Origin: Pseudomonas denitrificans (nom. rej.)
GTDB taxonomy: Bacteria > Pseudomonadota > Gammaproteobacteria > Pseudomonadales > Pseudomonadaceae
Length of the DNA stretch: 64,000 nucleotides
Reading direction: 5' to 3'
Assembly (NCBI RefSeq): GCF_008807415.1
Contig: NZ_CP043626.1
Coordinates: 2,728,001-2,792,000 of the forward strand
Shown here: piece by piece, positions 41,220 through 50,270 of the stretch
How the letters are laid out: each line of letters starts with the position of its first letter
Numbering within the stretch: position 1 is the stretch's first letter
The notes under the pieces: model-generated
Seen by the model: only the letters and a program-made list of their open reading frames with translations
Databases searched by the model: none
Told to the model about the DNA's origin: nothing
Made by a program: the position numbers and the translations under genes

Positions 41220-42800
41220 ATGTCTTCGCTACACACTAACTTCCATGAAAAGTTGAATGCAAGCTCCCTCCAGACTGTCACCGAAGCCTCTGCGGAGCCG
41301 CCTTCAGCCCGTTCCAGCCAAGTCCTGATCATCGTCGAGCGCAAGGAAGACTGGGCTTCGTATATTCCCAGCGAAGATATGCTGAGCGCGCGGGAATACC
41401 TGGAAGACTCCCGCCAGTTCGAAGCGGGGAAACGCTTCCAGGTGATAAATCTGTGTCGAAACTATAAATACCTGGGCCACGGTTATTATTGTTCCCTGCT
41501 CGCCGAGGCGCGCGGGCACAAGGTGATCCCATCGGTACGCACGATCAGCGAACTGGCAAAGAAATCCCTCTACGGGCTGGCCCTGGACGGCCTGGAAAAA
41601 ACCCTGGAGAAGGCCCTCGACCAGCATCCCTGCGCCAGCACCGACGGCTTCACCCTGCGCCTGTACTTCGGCCGCACCGACCTGGAGCCGCTGCAGCCCA
41701 TCGCCCGCCAGCTGTTCGAGGCCTTCCCCTGCCCGATCCTGCTGGTGGACTTCCGCCGCACCGATGCCTGGCATATCGCCGGCGTTCGCCCCGGTGCCCT
41801 GCACAAGCTGCGGGAGAATCAGGAAGACCAGTTCGCCGACGCCCTCGACCGCTTCAGCCGCCGCGTCTGGCGCCAGCCCAACTCGCGGCGCCTGGCGCGC
41901 TATGACCTGGCCATCCTGCACAACCCGGCGGAGAACCTGCCGCCGTCCAATGCCGCAGCGCTGCAGAACTTCGTCCTCGTCGGCCGGCAGCTGGGCATCG
42001 ACGTCGAACTGATCGAGAAGAAGGACTACGCGCGCCTGGCCGAGTACGACGCGCTGCTGATCCGCGAGACGACCCGCGTCGACGACCATACCTACCGCTT
42101 CGCCAAGAAGGCTGAACGCGAGGGACTGATCGTGATGGACGACCCGGCTTCGATCCTGCGCTGCACCAACAAGGTCTACCTGACCGACCTGCTGCGCGGC
42201 CAGGGCCTGGGCATGCCGGACACGGAAATCCTCTACAAGGACAACCCCCAGGAGCTGGAGCGTGTCGGTGCACGGCTGGGCTTCCCGCTGGTGCTGAAGA
42301 TTCCCGACGGCTGCTTCTCCCGTGGCGTCTACAAGGTCGAGGACGCCCAGCAACTGCGCAGCGTCAGCGCCGAACTCTTCGAGCACTCGGTGCTGCTGCT
42401 CGCCCAGGAGTACCTCTACACCGAGTACGACTGGCGCATCGGCATTCTCAATCGCAAGCCGGTGTTCGCCTGCCAGTACTTCATGTCCCGCGGGCACTGG
42501 CAGATCGTCGAGCACAAGGCCGGCGGCGAGGTGATCGGCGAATGCCGCACCCTGCCGGTGGAAAGCGCACCGCCGGCCGTGGTGGAACTGGCGCTGAAGA
42601 CCGCCAGCCTGATCGGCGACGGCCTGTACGGCGTGGACCTCAAGGAGGCGAACGGTGAGGTGGTGGTGATCGAGGTGAACGACAACCCCAACCTCGACGC
42701 CGGCATCGAAGACGCCTGCCTCAAGGACGACCTCTACCGCCAGGTGCTGGAGGAATTCATCCGCCGCCTGGAACTCAAGCGGCGCGGGCAGGCGCTGTGA
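41220..42800 (+). CDS. RimK-like ATP-grasp ligase with N-terminal RLAN domain
   Basis: The 526-residue protein has an N-terminal domain of the RimK-like ATP-grasp N-terminal type (about residues 35-190: VLIIVERKEDW, FQVINLCRNYKYLGHGYYC) and a C-terminal ATP-grasp domain (about 300-515). There one sees NKVYLTDLL, LVLKIPDGCFSRGVYKV (ATP-binding Lys and Gly-rich loop), LAQEYLYTEYDWRIG and the Mg ligands in VVVIEVNDNPNLDAG. ATP-grasp enzymes of this class join a carboxylate to an amine, as RimK adds glutamates. Product unknown. Divergent GNAT gene upstream; small membrane-peptide gene 20 bp downstream. Confidence 0.9.
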   Translation: MSSLHTNFHEKLNASSLQTVTEASAEPPSARSSQVLIIVERKEDWASYIPSEDMLSAREYLEDSRQFEAGKRFQVINLCRNYKYLGHGYYCSLLAEARGHKVIPSVRTISELAKKSLYGLALDGLEKTLEKALDQHPCASTDGFTLRLYFGRTDLEPLQPIARQLFEAFPCPILLVDFRRTDAWHIAGVRPGALHKLRENQEDQFADALDRFSRRVWRQPNSRRLARYDLAILHNPAENLPPSNAAALQNFVLVGRQLGIDVELIEKKDYARLAEYDALLIRETTRVDDHTYRFAKKAEREGLIVMDDPASILRCTNKVYLTDLLRGQGLGMPDTEILYKDNPQELERVGARLGFPLVLKIPDGCFSRGVYKVEDAQQLRSVSAELFEHSVLLLAQEYLYTEYDWRIGILNRKPVFACQYFMSRGHWQIVEHKAGGEVIGECRTLPVESAPPAVVELALKTASLIGDGLYGVDLKEANGEVVVIEVNDNPNLDAGIEDACLKDDLYRQVLEEFIRRLELKRRGQAL

Positions 42801-42820
42801 TCCCCCTCAAGGAGAACCCC

Positions 42821-42964
42821 ATGGAAGCCACGCACATCGGCCTGACCATCCTGATCGCCATCGTCGTGTTCGGCACCGCGATCAACTATTTCGATCGCCG
42901 CATGAAGCCGCGCGAGGTGCGCGAGCAGGCCAGGCGCAAGGCTCAGCCGAAGCGCACGCAGTAG
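42821..42964 (+). CDS. 47-residue single-span membrane peptide
   Basis: ATG at 42821 with AAGGAGAACCCC upstream (ideal SD and spacing), 20 bp after the ligase stop. The peptide starts MEATHIGLTILIAIVVFGTA, a clear membrane helix (residues 5-22), followed by a strongly basic tail (DRRMKPREVREQARRKAQ). Its last 22 bp overlap the convergent BNR-repeat gene. No known family recognised. Its placement suggests it is co-expressed with the ligase, perhaps anchoring it. Confidence 0.65.
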   Translation: MEATHIGLTILIAIVVFGTAINYFDRRMKPREVREQARRKAQPKRTQ

Positions 42965-44046
42965 ATCGGCGGCAGGTTCATCGACAGGCATTGCCAGTGA
43001 TCGCCGCCGTTCTCCGACAGCCACAGTCCGCCGGTGGTGGACCCCATGGCCAGGCACACGCCATCGTCGTCCACCGCCAGGCCGTGACGGTACACCAGGT
43101 CGAAGGCCGCGCCCTGCGGCAGGCCGCTGTCGAGCACTTCGAAGCTGGCGCCGCCATCACGGGTGCGGGTCACGACGAAACGGGCATCCACCGGAATCCG
43201 GCAGACGTCCTTCACCGCGGGGACGAACCAGGCGGTGTCCGGCCGGGTCGGGTGGACGGCGACGGCGAAGCCGAAGCTCGACGGCTTGACCTGCACGTCG
43301 CTCCAGCGCGCGCCGCCATCGGTGGAGGTGAAGATGCCGTTGTGGTGCTGCACCCACAGGCGCTGCGGCTGCGCGGGACAGTGCACCAGGCGGTGCGGGT
43401 CCTGGATGGCGCCCTCCTCGCGCAGCTCCGGCGGCATGTAGTCGGCGTACATGCCGCTGGTGGTGAGGCGCCAATTGGCACCGCCATCGTCGCTCTGCCA
43501 GACGCCACCGCAGGACACGGCAATGGTCAGGTGCTGGCTGTCGCGCGGGTCGACGCTGACCGAGTGGATGCCCGGCCAGTCGTAACCGCCGCCCATCCAG
43601 TGCGAGCGTTCGGGGCGGTCCCAGAGCGGGCGATTGAGCTCCCAGCTATCACCACCGTCGCTGCTGCGGAACAGGCCGCCGGGTATGGTCCCGGCCCAGA
43701 GCACGCCGGGCTCGGCGGCGCCGCCAATCTCCAGGCACCAGATCTGCTGCAGGACCCAGGGCGCGGGCGGGGCTTCCCCCTCCTGGGGCGCGGGCAGCGG
43801 ATCGGGTTGCGGCGGGTAGGTCGGCACGGCGATCTCCTGCCAGTCCTCGCCCGCCCGCTGACGCCAGAGCTTGCAGCCGAAGTGGCCGAGGTTGAGGGCG
43901 GCGTAGAGGGTTTCATCGCGCGGGTCGGCGAGCACCGTGCTCAGCGGCTCGCCAATGAAGTCCCGGCGGGTTTCCTGCCAGCCGTCCGCGCCACGCTGGA
44001 AGGTGAACAGCCCCTTGCGGGTCGCCACCAGCAATCGATCATCCAT
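42943..44046 (-). CDS. BNR/Asp-box repeat beta-propeller protein
   Basis: The 367-residue protein carries at least five Asp-box motifs (S-x-D-x-G-x-x-W): SSDGGDSW, SDDGGANW, STDGGARW, TRDGGASF and SENGGDHW, which mark sialidase-like six- or seven-bladed propellers. It begins MDDRLLVATRKGLFTFQ; there is no signal peptide, so it is cytosolic and probably not a true sialidase. SD is GAGGG. The MoaD-like gene lies 28 bp upstream on the same strand; the two form a pair that I recall as recurrent in other bacteria. Confidence 0.88.
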   Translation of the reverse strand: MDDRLLVATRKGLFTFQRGADGWQETRRDFIGEPLSTVLADPRDETLYAALNLGHFGCKLWRQRAGEDWQEIAVPTYPPQPDPLPAPQEGEAPPAPWVLQQIWCLEIGGAAEPGVLWAGTIPGGLFRSSDGGDSWELNRPLWDRPERSHWMGGGYDWPGIHSVSVDPRDSQHLTIAVSCGGVWQSDDGGANWRLTTSGMYADYMPPELREEGAIQDPHRLVHCPAQPQRLWVQHHNGIFTSTDGGARWSDVQVKPSSFGFAVAVHPTRPDTAWFVPAVKDVCRIPVDARFVVTRTRDGGASFEVLDSGLPQGAAFDLVYRHGLAVDDDGVCLAMGSTTGGLWLSENGGDHWQCLSMNLPPIYCVRFG

Positions 44047-44074
44047 CTTGCCCTCCTGATATGCCGCCTTGCCC

Positions 44075-44344
44075 TCAACCGCCGCTCAGGGCCTGGACCA
44101 CGTAGACCTCGCTGTCCGCTGCCAGCGCATCGCTAAGGCGGGCGCGGTCACGCAGGCGCAGGCCGTCGATGAAGATCGTCAGGTGCCGGCGCAACCCGCC
44201 CTGGTCGTCGAGCAGGTAGCCGCGCAATTTCGGTGCTTCGACAAATACCGCTTCCAGCGCACCAGCGAGGTTCACCGCCGGCAACTCGCGCTCTTCGATG
44301 GGAACGTGACGCTGGATCGATGGGGCGAAAACGATGCGGCACAT
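44075..44344 (-). CDS. MoaD/ThiS-like ubiquitin-fold protein
   Basis: The 89-residue protein starts MCRIVFAPSIQRHVPIEE. It has the beta-grasp pattern of sulfur-carrier proteins and ends in SGG, the C-terminal Gly-Gly that is adenylated and thiocarboxylated in MoaD and ThiS. Middle segment: LTIFIDGLRLRDRARLSDAL. It is not next to moaE, thiG or an E1-like gene; its partner is the BNR-propeller gene 28 bp downstream. A sulfur-carrier role outside molybdopterin or thiamine synthesis is possible. Confidence 0.85.
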   Translation of the reverse strand: MCRIVFAPSIQRHVPIEERELPAVNLAGALEAVFVEAPKLRGYLLDDQGGLRRHLTIFIDGLRLRDRARLSDALAADSEVYVVQALSGG

Positions 44345-44577
44345 GGACGAGCCCGTGGCGGACGCTGATTGCCCCAGTCTAGGGCAGACGCGGCGGGCGC
44401 TCCGGGCGCTTCGACGAGGTGCGCGAAGAGCCACGCAAAGGCTCTGGAACGGCCTTCGTGGTGATCAGGAGCGAGCATTCAGTTTCGATTTGGCAAAACC
44501 AAACGTCGTGAAAATCACATTTAACAAACCCATACGCCGTGCGAGTCTGCGGAAATCGTCAGCCAAATCCTTCGACA

Positions 44578-44765
44578 TGCACCTGCTCGTTTCGCCCGCA
44601 CCGCTGGAACCCGTCGCCGCCCGCAAGGCCGGCAGCGTCGTCCGCCTGCCGCGCAAACATGCCCGCTGGCTCGAACTGCAACCGCTGACCCTGCCTCTGG
44701 AACTGGCCTTCTGGGCGCTCTGGCATTGCCGCCACGCGCGCCCGCCCGACCATACCTCTCGCTGA
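44578..44765 (+). CDS. Possible small protein of unknown function
   Basis: A 62-residue frame from ATG 44578 (MHLLVSPAPLEPVAARKAG) to TGA 44765, with host-like codon use (strong G/C at third positions) and a hydrophobic segment LPLELAFWALWHCRH near the C-terminus. The frame is open further upstream to 44508 or beyond, so the start is uncertain and no strong SD is seen. No recognised family. Confidence 0.4.
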
Positions 44766-44938
44766 CCGGGCACCCCGCCCGACTTCGCCCGACGGAACTA
44801 CGCTCAGGGTCGGTATACGCCGCTCTCGAACAAGACGTAGCCCGTTGCATCGCTTGCCTGCCTTCAATCCCGTGCCCGTCGGCGCGGCCCTGGCCTGCAG
44901 GTCGTCAGCGCATCCGCGTGGATGCTAACGAGAGCCCC

Positions 44939-46303
44939 ATGAATTTCGCCTCCGTGCAAGAAGCCCAGTATTTCCTGGCCCAGAACCCCGATATCGAGAT
45001 GGTCGAACTGTTCATCCTCGACGCCAACGGCGTGCCGCGCGGCAAGCTGCTGCACCGCGAGGAGCTGCTCGCCGTGTACCAGTCCGGCCGTCCGCTGCCC
45101 AGCACCATCCTCGGCCTCACCGTGCATGGCGAGGATGTGGAGGATTCCGGGCTGGTCTGGGACGTCGGCGATATCGACTGCCGTGCCTACCCGCTGCAAG
45201 GCAGCCTGGTGCGCCTGCCCTGGCGGCAGATTCCCACGGCGGCGGTACAGGTCAGCATGCACCCCGAACAAGGCAAGCCGGCGGACATTGCCGACCCGCG
45301 CCATGTACTGATCCACGTGATCGACGGCCTCAAGGCCGCCGGCTACCACCCGGTGATGGCCTGCGAGCTGGAGTTCTACCTGCTGGACGCCAAGCGCGAC
45401 GCCCATGGCCGCCCGCAACCAGCGCTGGACGCCGACGGTGGCCGCCCGCGTGCCACTCAGGTCTACGGCCTGCGCGAGCTGGAGCAGATCGAACCCTTCC
45501 TCGCCGACCTTTATGCCGCGTGCAAGGCCCAGGGCATTCCGGCGCGCACGGCCATCTCCGAGTACGCACCGGGCCAGGTGGAAATCACCCTGGAGCACGG
45601 CGATGCGCTGGTCGCCATGGACCAGGCCGTGCGCTACAAGCGCCTGGTGAAGGGCGTGGCGCACAAGCACGGCATGCAGGCGTGTTTCATGGCCAAGCCG
45701 TTCGACGACCTGGCCGGCACCGGCATGCACATGCACGTTTCCCTGGCCGACGCCGAGGGCAACAACCTCTTCGCCAGTGAAGATCCGGCGGGCACCCCGC
45801 TGCTGCGCCAGTCCGTGGGCGGCATGCTGAAAAGTCTGCTCGACTCGCTGCTGCTGTTCTGCCCCAACGCCAACTCCTACCGCCGCTTCCAGGCCAACAG
45901 CTACGCACCGCTGGCGCCGACCTGGGGCTGTGACAACCGCACCGTGAGCCTGCGCGTACCTGGCGGCCCGGCCAATACCCGCCATGTGGAGCACCGCATC
46001 TGCGGCGCCGACGCCAACCCGTACCTGGCCGCCGCAGCCATCCTCGCCGGCATCCATCGCGGCATCCGCGAGGAGATCGACCCGGGCGCACCGGTGGAAG
46101 GCAACGGCTACGCCCAGGCCAAGGAACTGCTGCCCACCGACTGGCTGACCTCGCTGCGCGCGCTGGAGCGCTCCAGCTGGGCGCGCGATGCGCTGGGCCA
46201 CGAATTCCTCGGCGTCTACCTGAAGGTCAAGCAGGCCGAGTACCGCCAGTTCATGGGCGAGGTCGGCGAGCAGGACTGGCGCTGGTATCTGACGCAGGCG
46301 TGA
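44939..46303 (+). CDS. Glutamine synthetase-like gamma-glutamylpolyamine synthetase (PauA/PuuA type)
   Basis: The 454-residue glutamine-synthetase-fold enzyme starts MNFASVQEAQYFLAQNPDI; the start is fixed by family alignment, as SD is weak (GAGAG). Visible motifs: ACELEFYLLD (metal Glu), SEYAPGQVEITL, GTGMHMHVSL (catalytic His and metal ligand) and NSYRRF. The lack of the adenylylation Tyr segment and its pairing with a gamma-glutamyl-amine-type oxidase indicate the polyamine pathway, where glutamate is attached to putrescine or a similar amine before oxidation. It is followed 76 bp later by the oxidase. In P. aeruginosa I recall pauA3 and pauB2 in the corresponding place next to acnA and aer. 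Confidence 0.9.
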   Translation: MNFASVQEAQYFLAQNPDIEMVELFILDANGVPRGKLLHREELLAVYQSGRPLPSTILGLTVHGEDVEDSGLVWDVGDIDCRAYPLQGSLVRLPWRQIPTAAVQVSMHPEQGKPADIADPRHVLIHVIDGLKAAGYHPVMACELEFYLLDAKRDAHGRPQPALDADGGRPRATQVYGLRELEQIEPFLADLYAACKAQGIPARTAISEYAPGQVEITLEHGDALVAMDQAVRYKRLVKGVAHKHGMQACFMAKPFDDLAGTGMHMHVSLADAEGNNLFASEDPAGTPLLRQSVGGMLKSLLDSLLLFCPNANSYRRFQANSYAPLAPTWGCDNRTVSLRVPGGPANTRHVEHRICGADANPYLAAAAILAGIHRGIREEIDPGAPVEGNGYAQAKELLPTDWLTSLRALERSSWARDALGHEFLGVYLKVKQAEYRQFMGEVGEQDWRWYLTQA

Positions 46304-46379
46304 GGGCGCTCCCGCGCACCTCAGCCAAACCCTTGCCGTCATCGGGCAGGGGCAACCGAACAACAACAGGAACACCGAA

Positions 46380-47693
46380 ATGAACGCTGCACTGAACCCC
46401 GCCACTCCCGCCCCCGAGCGCGCGAAGTCCTACTACTCCGCGAGCCTCAACGAAGAGACCAGCTACCCCACGCTGCAGGGCGAGGTGAACGTCGACATCG
46501 CCATCATCGGCGGCGGCTTCACCGGCGTCGCCACCGCCGTGGAGCTGGCCGAGCGCGGCTACAAGGTCGCCATCGTCGAGACCAACAAGGTCGGCTGGGG
46601 CGCCAGCGGGCGCAACGGCGGGCAGGTCACCGGCAGCCTCTCGGGCGACTCCGCCATGGAGAAGCAGATGCGCCAATGGCTGGGCGACGACGTCGACGAC
46701 TTCATCTGGCACCTGCGCTGGCGCGGCCACGAGATCATCAAGAGCCGCGTGGAGAAGTACGGCATCCAGTGCGACCTGAAGTTCGGCCACCTGCACGCGG
46801 CGATGAAGCAGTCGCACATGGACGAACTGAAGGCCACCTTCGACGACGCCAAGCGTCGCGGCATGGGCGACGAGATCAGCCTGCTGGACGGCGCCGGCGT
46901 GCGCGCGCATCTGGAAAGCGACCTGTACTGCGGTGCCATCAAGAACACCCGCAACATGCACCTGCACCCGCTCAACCTGTGCATCGGCGAAGCCAAGGCC
47001 GCCGCCAGCCTGGGCACACTGATCTTCGAGCACTCCGAAGTGCTGGATATCATCCACGGCCCGCGTCCGGCAGTGGTCACCTCCGGCGGACGGATCAACG
47101 CAGCCCAGGTGATGCTGGCCGGCGACGTCTACCACAAGCTGGAGCGCAAGCAGCTCAAGGGCATGATCTTCCCGGCCATGGGCGGCATCGTCACCACCAG
47201 GCCGCTGGGCGAGCTGGCCAAGCGCATCAATCCGCAGGACCTGGCGGTCTACGACTGCCGCTTCGTGCTCGACTACTACCGCATGACCGGCGACGGCCGC
47301 CTGCTGTTCGGCGGCGGCGCCAATTACTCCGGCCGCGACTCGCGCGACATCGCCGGCGAGCTGCGCCCGTGCATCGAGCGCACCTTCCCGGCACTCAAGG
47401 GCGTGGACATCGAGTTCCAGTGGAGCTGCGCCATGGGCATCGTGATGAACCGCATCCCGCAGCTGGGCAAGCTGTCGGAGAACGTCTGGTACTGCCAGGG
47501 CTACTCCGGCCACGGCGTGGCGACGACCCACATCATGGGCGAGATCATGGCCACGGCGATGACCGGCGACCTGGAGAAGTTCGACACCTTCGCCCAGTGC
47601 AAGCACATCCGCGTGCCCATGGGCGACGTGTTCGGCAACCCGATGCTGGCCGCGGGCATGTGGTACTACCAGATGATGGAGAAGCTGCGCTGA
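46380..47693 (+). CDS. FAD oxidoreductase, gamma-glutamylpolyamine oxidase type (PauB/PuuB)
   Basis: The 437-residue protein has a FAD-binding motif VDIAIIGGGFTGVATAVELAE (G-x-G-x-x-G at about residue 42) and WGASGRNGGQVTGS, the signature of DAO-family enzymes related to PuuB and PauB. The C-terminal FAD segment is YCQGYSGHGVATTH. It should oxidise the gamma-glutamylated amine made by the preceding ligase to an aldehyde. SD and spacing normal; downstream space has REP elements and then a LysR gene. Confidence 0.92.
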   Translation: MNAALNPATPAPERAKSYYSASLNEETSYPTLQGEVNVDIAIIGGGFTGVATAVELAERGYKVAIVETNKVGWGASGRNGGQVTGSLSGDSAMEKQMRQWLGDDVDDFIWHLRWRGHEIIKSRVEKYGIQCDLKFGHLHAAMKQSHMDELKATFDDAKRRGMGDEISLLDGAGVRAHLESDLYCGAIKNTRNMHLHPLNLCIGEAKAAASLGTLIFEHSEVLDIIHGPRPAVVTSGGRINAAQVMLAGDVYHKLERKQLKGMIFPAMGGIVTTRPLGELAKRINPQDLAVYDCRFVLDYYRMTGDGRLLFGGGANYSGRDSRDIAGELRPCIERTFPALKGVDIEFQWSCAMGIVMNRIPQLGKLSENVWYCQGYSGHGVATTHIMGEIMATAMTGDLEKFDTFAQCKHIRVPMGDVFGNPMLAAGMWYYQMMEKLR

Positions 47694-47714
47694 CACCAGG
47701 CCTCGAGGTCAACC

Positions 47715-47737
47715 TGCAGGAGCGAGCTTGCTCGCGA
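47715..47737. repeat. Short REP element
   Basis: GCAGGAGCGAGCTTGCTCGCGAA: the classic Pseudomonas REP core GAGCGAGC..GCTCGC as a small hairpin, 22 bp after the oxidase gene. Confidence 0.75.
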
Positions 47738-47772
47738 ACCGCATTCCAGTGTCTTCGCCGGCAAACGCCTAA

Positions 47773-47853
47773 GCAGGATGGGTGGAGCTTGCGATACCCA
47801 TGCTGCCGGTGCCCGGTCATCGATGGGTATCGCTGCGCTCCACGCCATCCTAC
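47773..47853. repeat. Family-A REP-like palindrome, copy 3
   Basis: GCAGGATGGGTGGAGCTTGCG ATACCCAT (left, slightly changed) and ATGGGTATCGCTGCGCTCCACGCCATCCTAC (right), in two parts of up to 20 bases. Same family as 19710, 19844 and 53132. Confidence 0.75.
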
Positions 47854-47895
47854 GTTCGCGCTTCGCCGTGCAGCAGGTGCGGGGGCCAATCTGGT

Positions 47896-47919
47896 CGCGG
47901 GCATGGCCCGCTCCTACAA
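47896..47919. repeat. Family-B element, right half only
   Basis: GCGGGCATGGCCCGCTCCTACAA matches the right arm of the complete elements at 55205 and 62187; the left arm is missing, so this is a remnant. Confidence 0.6.
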
Positions 47920-48064
47920 GTGAGGATCTGTCGCAGCAGGGCGCCCGCTGCAGGCGCCAAGCGAAACGCCCTGAAACACCCACCCTCTCCGCCCGTACCC
48001 GCAGCCACTCGACACCACCGCCCCGCTCAGGGATAAAGGCTCCACTTCGAAATTGGAGTGAGCC

Positions 48065-48988
48065 ATGCGTTTCCCCTCGATGACCGCCCTGCGCGTGCTG
48101 GATGCCGTTGCCCGCCTGGGCAGCCTGTCCGGCGCGGCCAGCGAACTGAGCCTGACCCGCAGCGCCGTCAGCCACCAGTTGCACAGCCTGGAAGACTGCC
48201 TGGGCATCCCGCTCACCGAGCGGGTTGGCCGCGGCATCGCGCTGACCTACCACGGCGAATGCTTCGCCCGCGAAACCCAGCGCGCCCTGGCGATCCTCAA
48301 CGAGGCGCGGCGCTTCGCCAATGCCGAGGAAGTCTCCGGCCGCCTGTGCGTGAGCTGCACGCCCGGATTCGCCACCTACTGGCTGTGCCACCAGATCGGC
48401 AAGTTCCAGCGCGCCCACCCGCAGGTGGAGCTGAACCTGGTATCGCCGCGAGTGCCCGACGACGTCAGCGACCGCGACGTCGACCTGTTCATCGCCTACG
48501 GCGTGGGCGACTGGACCGACCTGCACGTCGACCTGATCGCCACCCTGGACACCTTCCCGGTGTGCAGCCCGTCGCTGATCAACTCCGTCGGCGGCCTCGA
48601 TTCGCCGGAAGACCTCGCCAGCCTGCCCTTCCTGCACATGGTCGATCACTCCGACTGGCTGCTGTGGACCGCCGCGGCCGGGGTGAAGAACCTCAACGTG
48701 CGCAACGGCATCGTCTTCTCCGACGCGCACCTGGTGCAGTCGGCAGCCATCGCCGGGCAAGGCGTGGCCATGGGCGATGCGCTGGTCAGCGGCGACGCCA
48801 TGGCCAAGGGGCAGCTGGTGCGGTTGTTCAACGTCGCCATCGAACCGCCCAACCGCTACTACTTCGTCACCGATCCTGCCAAGTCCGAACGCCCCGACGT
48901 GCGGGCCTTCAAGGCCTGGATGAAGGCCGAGCTGCGGATGTCCGAGCAGTTCCGCCACAGCGGCCGGAGCGCCGTGATAGGTGAATGA
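48065..48988 (+). CDS. LysR-family regulator, GcvA-like
   Basis: The 307-residue protein starts MRFPSMTALRVLDAVARLGS (SD GGAGTGAGCC). HTH: LSLTRSAVSHQLHSLEDCLG. Effector domain: VSCTPGFATYWLCHQIG, DLFIAYGVGDWTDL, WLLWTAAAG. This is the GcvA/TrpI group. Position between the pau-like genes and the polyamine-type ABC importer, all on one strand, makes it the likely regulator of both; 140 bp separate it from the importer ATPase gene. Confidence 0.92.
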   Translation: MRFPSMTALRVLDAVARLGSLSGAASELSLTRSAVSHQLHSLEDCLGIPLTERVGRGIALTYHGECFARETQRALAILNEARRFANAEEVSGRLCVSCTPGFATYWLCHQIGKFQRAHPQVELNLVSPRVPDDVSDRDVDLFIAYGVGDWTDLHVDLIATLDTFPVCSPSLINSVGGLDSPEDLASLPFLHMVDHSDWLLWTAAAGVKNLNVRNGIVFSDAHLVQSAAIAGQGVAMGDALVSGDAMAKGQLVRLFNVAIEPPNRYYFVTDPAKSERPDVRAFKAWMKAELRMSEQFRHSGRSAVIGE

Positions 48989-49128
48989 TTTCGAACAATG
49001 AGGGCAAAAAAACGCGATTGATGCGGAGAGAGATTTAACAATACTGCATTAAAAAAAGGCCGCTGATTTTTACCCCGATCCTCACCCGGCGGCCGCTCGA
49101 ACAAGAACAAGAAATCGAGGTAAGTGCA

Positions 49129-50214
49129 GTGGAGCGACAGCCCCAACTACGTGCCATCGGCATCGGCAAGAGCTACGGCAGTTTCAACGCGCTGGACAAC
49201 GTGTCCATCGACATCCAGCAGGGCGAGTTCCTCACCCTCCTCGGGCCTTCGGGCTCCGGCAAGACCACCTTCCTGATGATCCTCGCCGGCTTCCAGGACC
49301 CGTCTCGCGGCAAGCTCGAAGAGGGCGGCGCCGACATCACCCGGCGCCCCGCCGAAAAGCGCAACTTCGGCATGGTGTTCCAGGGCTACGCCCTGTTCCC
49401 GCACATGAGCATCGAGGACAACGTCTCCTTCCCGCTGAAGATCCGTGGCGTGAAGGCCGAGGAGCGGAACCGCCGCGTGCGCCACATGCTCGACGTGGTC
49501 GGCCTCGGCGAGCACCTGGGCAAGCGCCCCGGCGAGCTCTCCGGCGGCCAGCAGCAACGCGTGGCCATCGCCCGGGCGCTGGTGTTCGAGCCGGACATGC
49601 TGCTGCTCGACGAACCCCTTTCGGCACTGGACAAGAACCTGCGCGAGCAGCTGCAGGCCGAACTGCAGCGCATCCACCGCCAGGTCGGCACCACCTTCGT
49701 TTTCGTCACCCACGACCAGAACGAAGCCCTCGCCCTGTCCACCCGCATCGCCATCTTCAACCGCGGCCAACTGGCCCAGGTCGACGACCCGCAGACCATC
49801 TACAACCAGCCCAGCAACCGCTTCGTCGCCGAGTTCCTCGGCAAGATGAACCTGTTCCCGCTGAGCCAGGTGGGCCGCGCCGGCGAGCTGGCCTGCGGAC
49901 GCTTCGGCGAGGCCGAGCTGCGCGCCGGCTACTCGCCGGCCGTGCAGGCCGAAGCACCGCTGCTGGCCGTGCGTCCGGAACACATGCAGCTGCATAGCGT
50001 GCCGCCGCAGGTGAACGGCCACAACGTGGTGCAGGCGGTGCTCACCGCCAAGACCTACCAGGGCGCCAGCACCGAGCTGTGCCTGGGTGCCGGCAGCGAG
50101 GGCAAGCAACCGATGAGCCTGGCCGTGCATGCCGACCACCAGGCCTCGCGCCTGGAACAGGGCGCCAAGGTCTGGCTGAGCTGGCCCATCGAGAAAAGCC
50201 TGCTGATCGCCTGA
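49129..50214 (+). CDS. Polyamine-type ABC transporter, ATPase (PotA-like)
   Basis: The 361-residue protein starts at a GTG preceded by GAGGTAA. Walker A is GPSGSGKTT, the Q-loop is in FQGYALFPH, signature LSGGQQQRVAIARAL, Walker B DMLLLDEPLSALDK, switch His in THDQNEAL. The C-terminal TOBE-type domain (about 280-355) marks the spermidine/putrescine/iron group. Order ATPase, binding protein, permease, permease on one strand is that of many PotA-D-B-C systems. Confidence 0.93.
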   Translation: MERQPQLRAIGIGKSYGSFNALDNVSIDIQQGEFLTLLGPSGSGKTTFLMILAGFQDPSRGKLEEGGADITRRPAEKRNFGMVFQGYALFPHMSIEDNVSFPLKIRGVKAEERNRRVRHMLDVVGLGEHLGKRPGELSGGQQQRVAIARALVFEPDMLLLDEPLSALDKNLREQLQAELQRIHRQVGTTFVFVTHDQNEALALSTRIAIFNRGQLAQVDDPQTIYNQPSNRFVAEFLGKMNLFPLSQVGRAGELACGRFGEAELRAGYSPAVQAEAPLLAVRPEHMQLHSVPPQVNGHNVVQAVLTAKTYQGASTELCLGAGSEGKQPMSLAVHADHQASRLEQGAKVWLSWPIEKSLLIA

Positions 50215-50270
50215 GTCGCCGAACGCGTTCGTCCCCTATTCGCCATCCCACCTGATCGGGAGCTGCACCC

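Larger units (their letters stand above)
47694..48064. other. REP-rich spacer
   Basis: 371 bp between the FAD oxidase and the LysR gene. It holds a short REP (47715), a family-A palindrome (47773) and part of a family-B element (47896), but no gene. The last 60 bp upstream of the LysR are the likely promoter. Confidence 0.6.

Noticed and set aside
42943..44046. Secreted sialidase
   Set aside because: Asp boxes are present, but there is no signal peptide and no visible sialidase Arg triad or F/YRIP motif.
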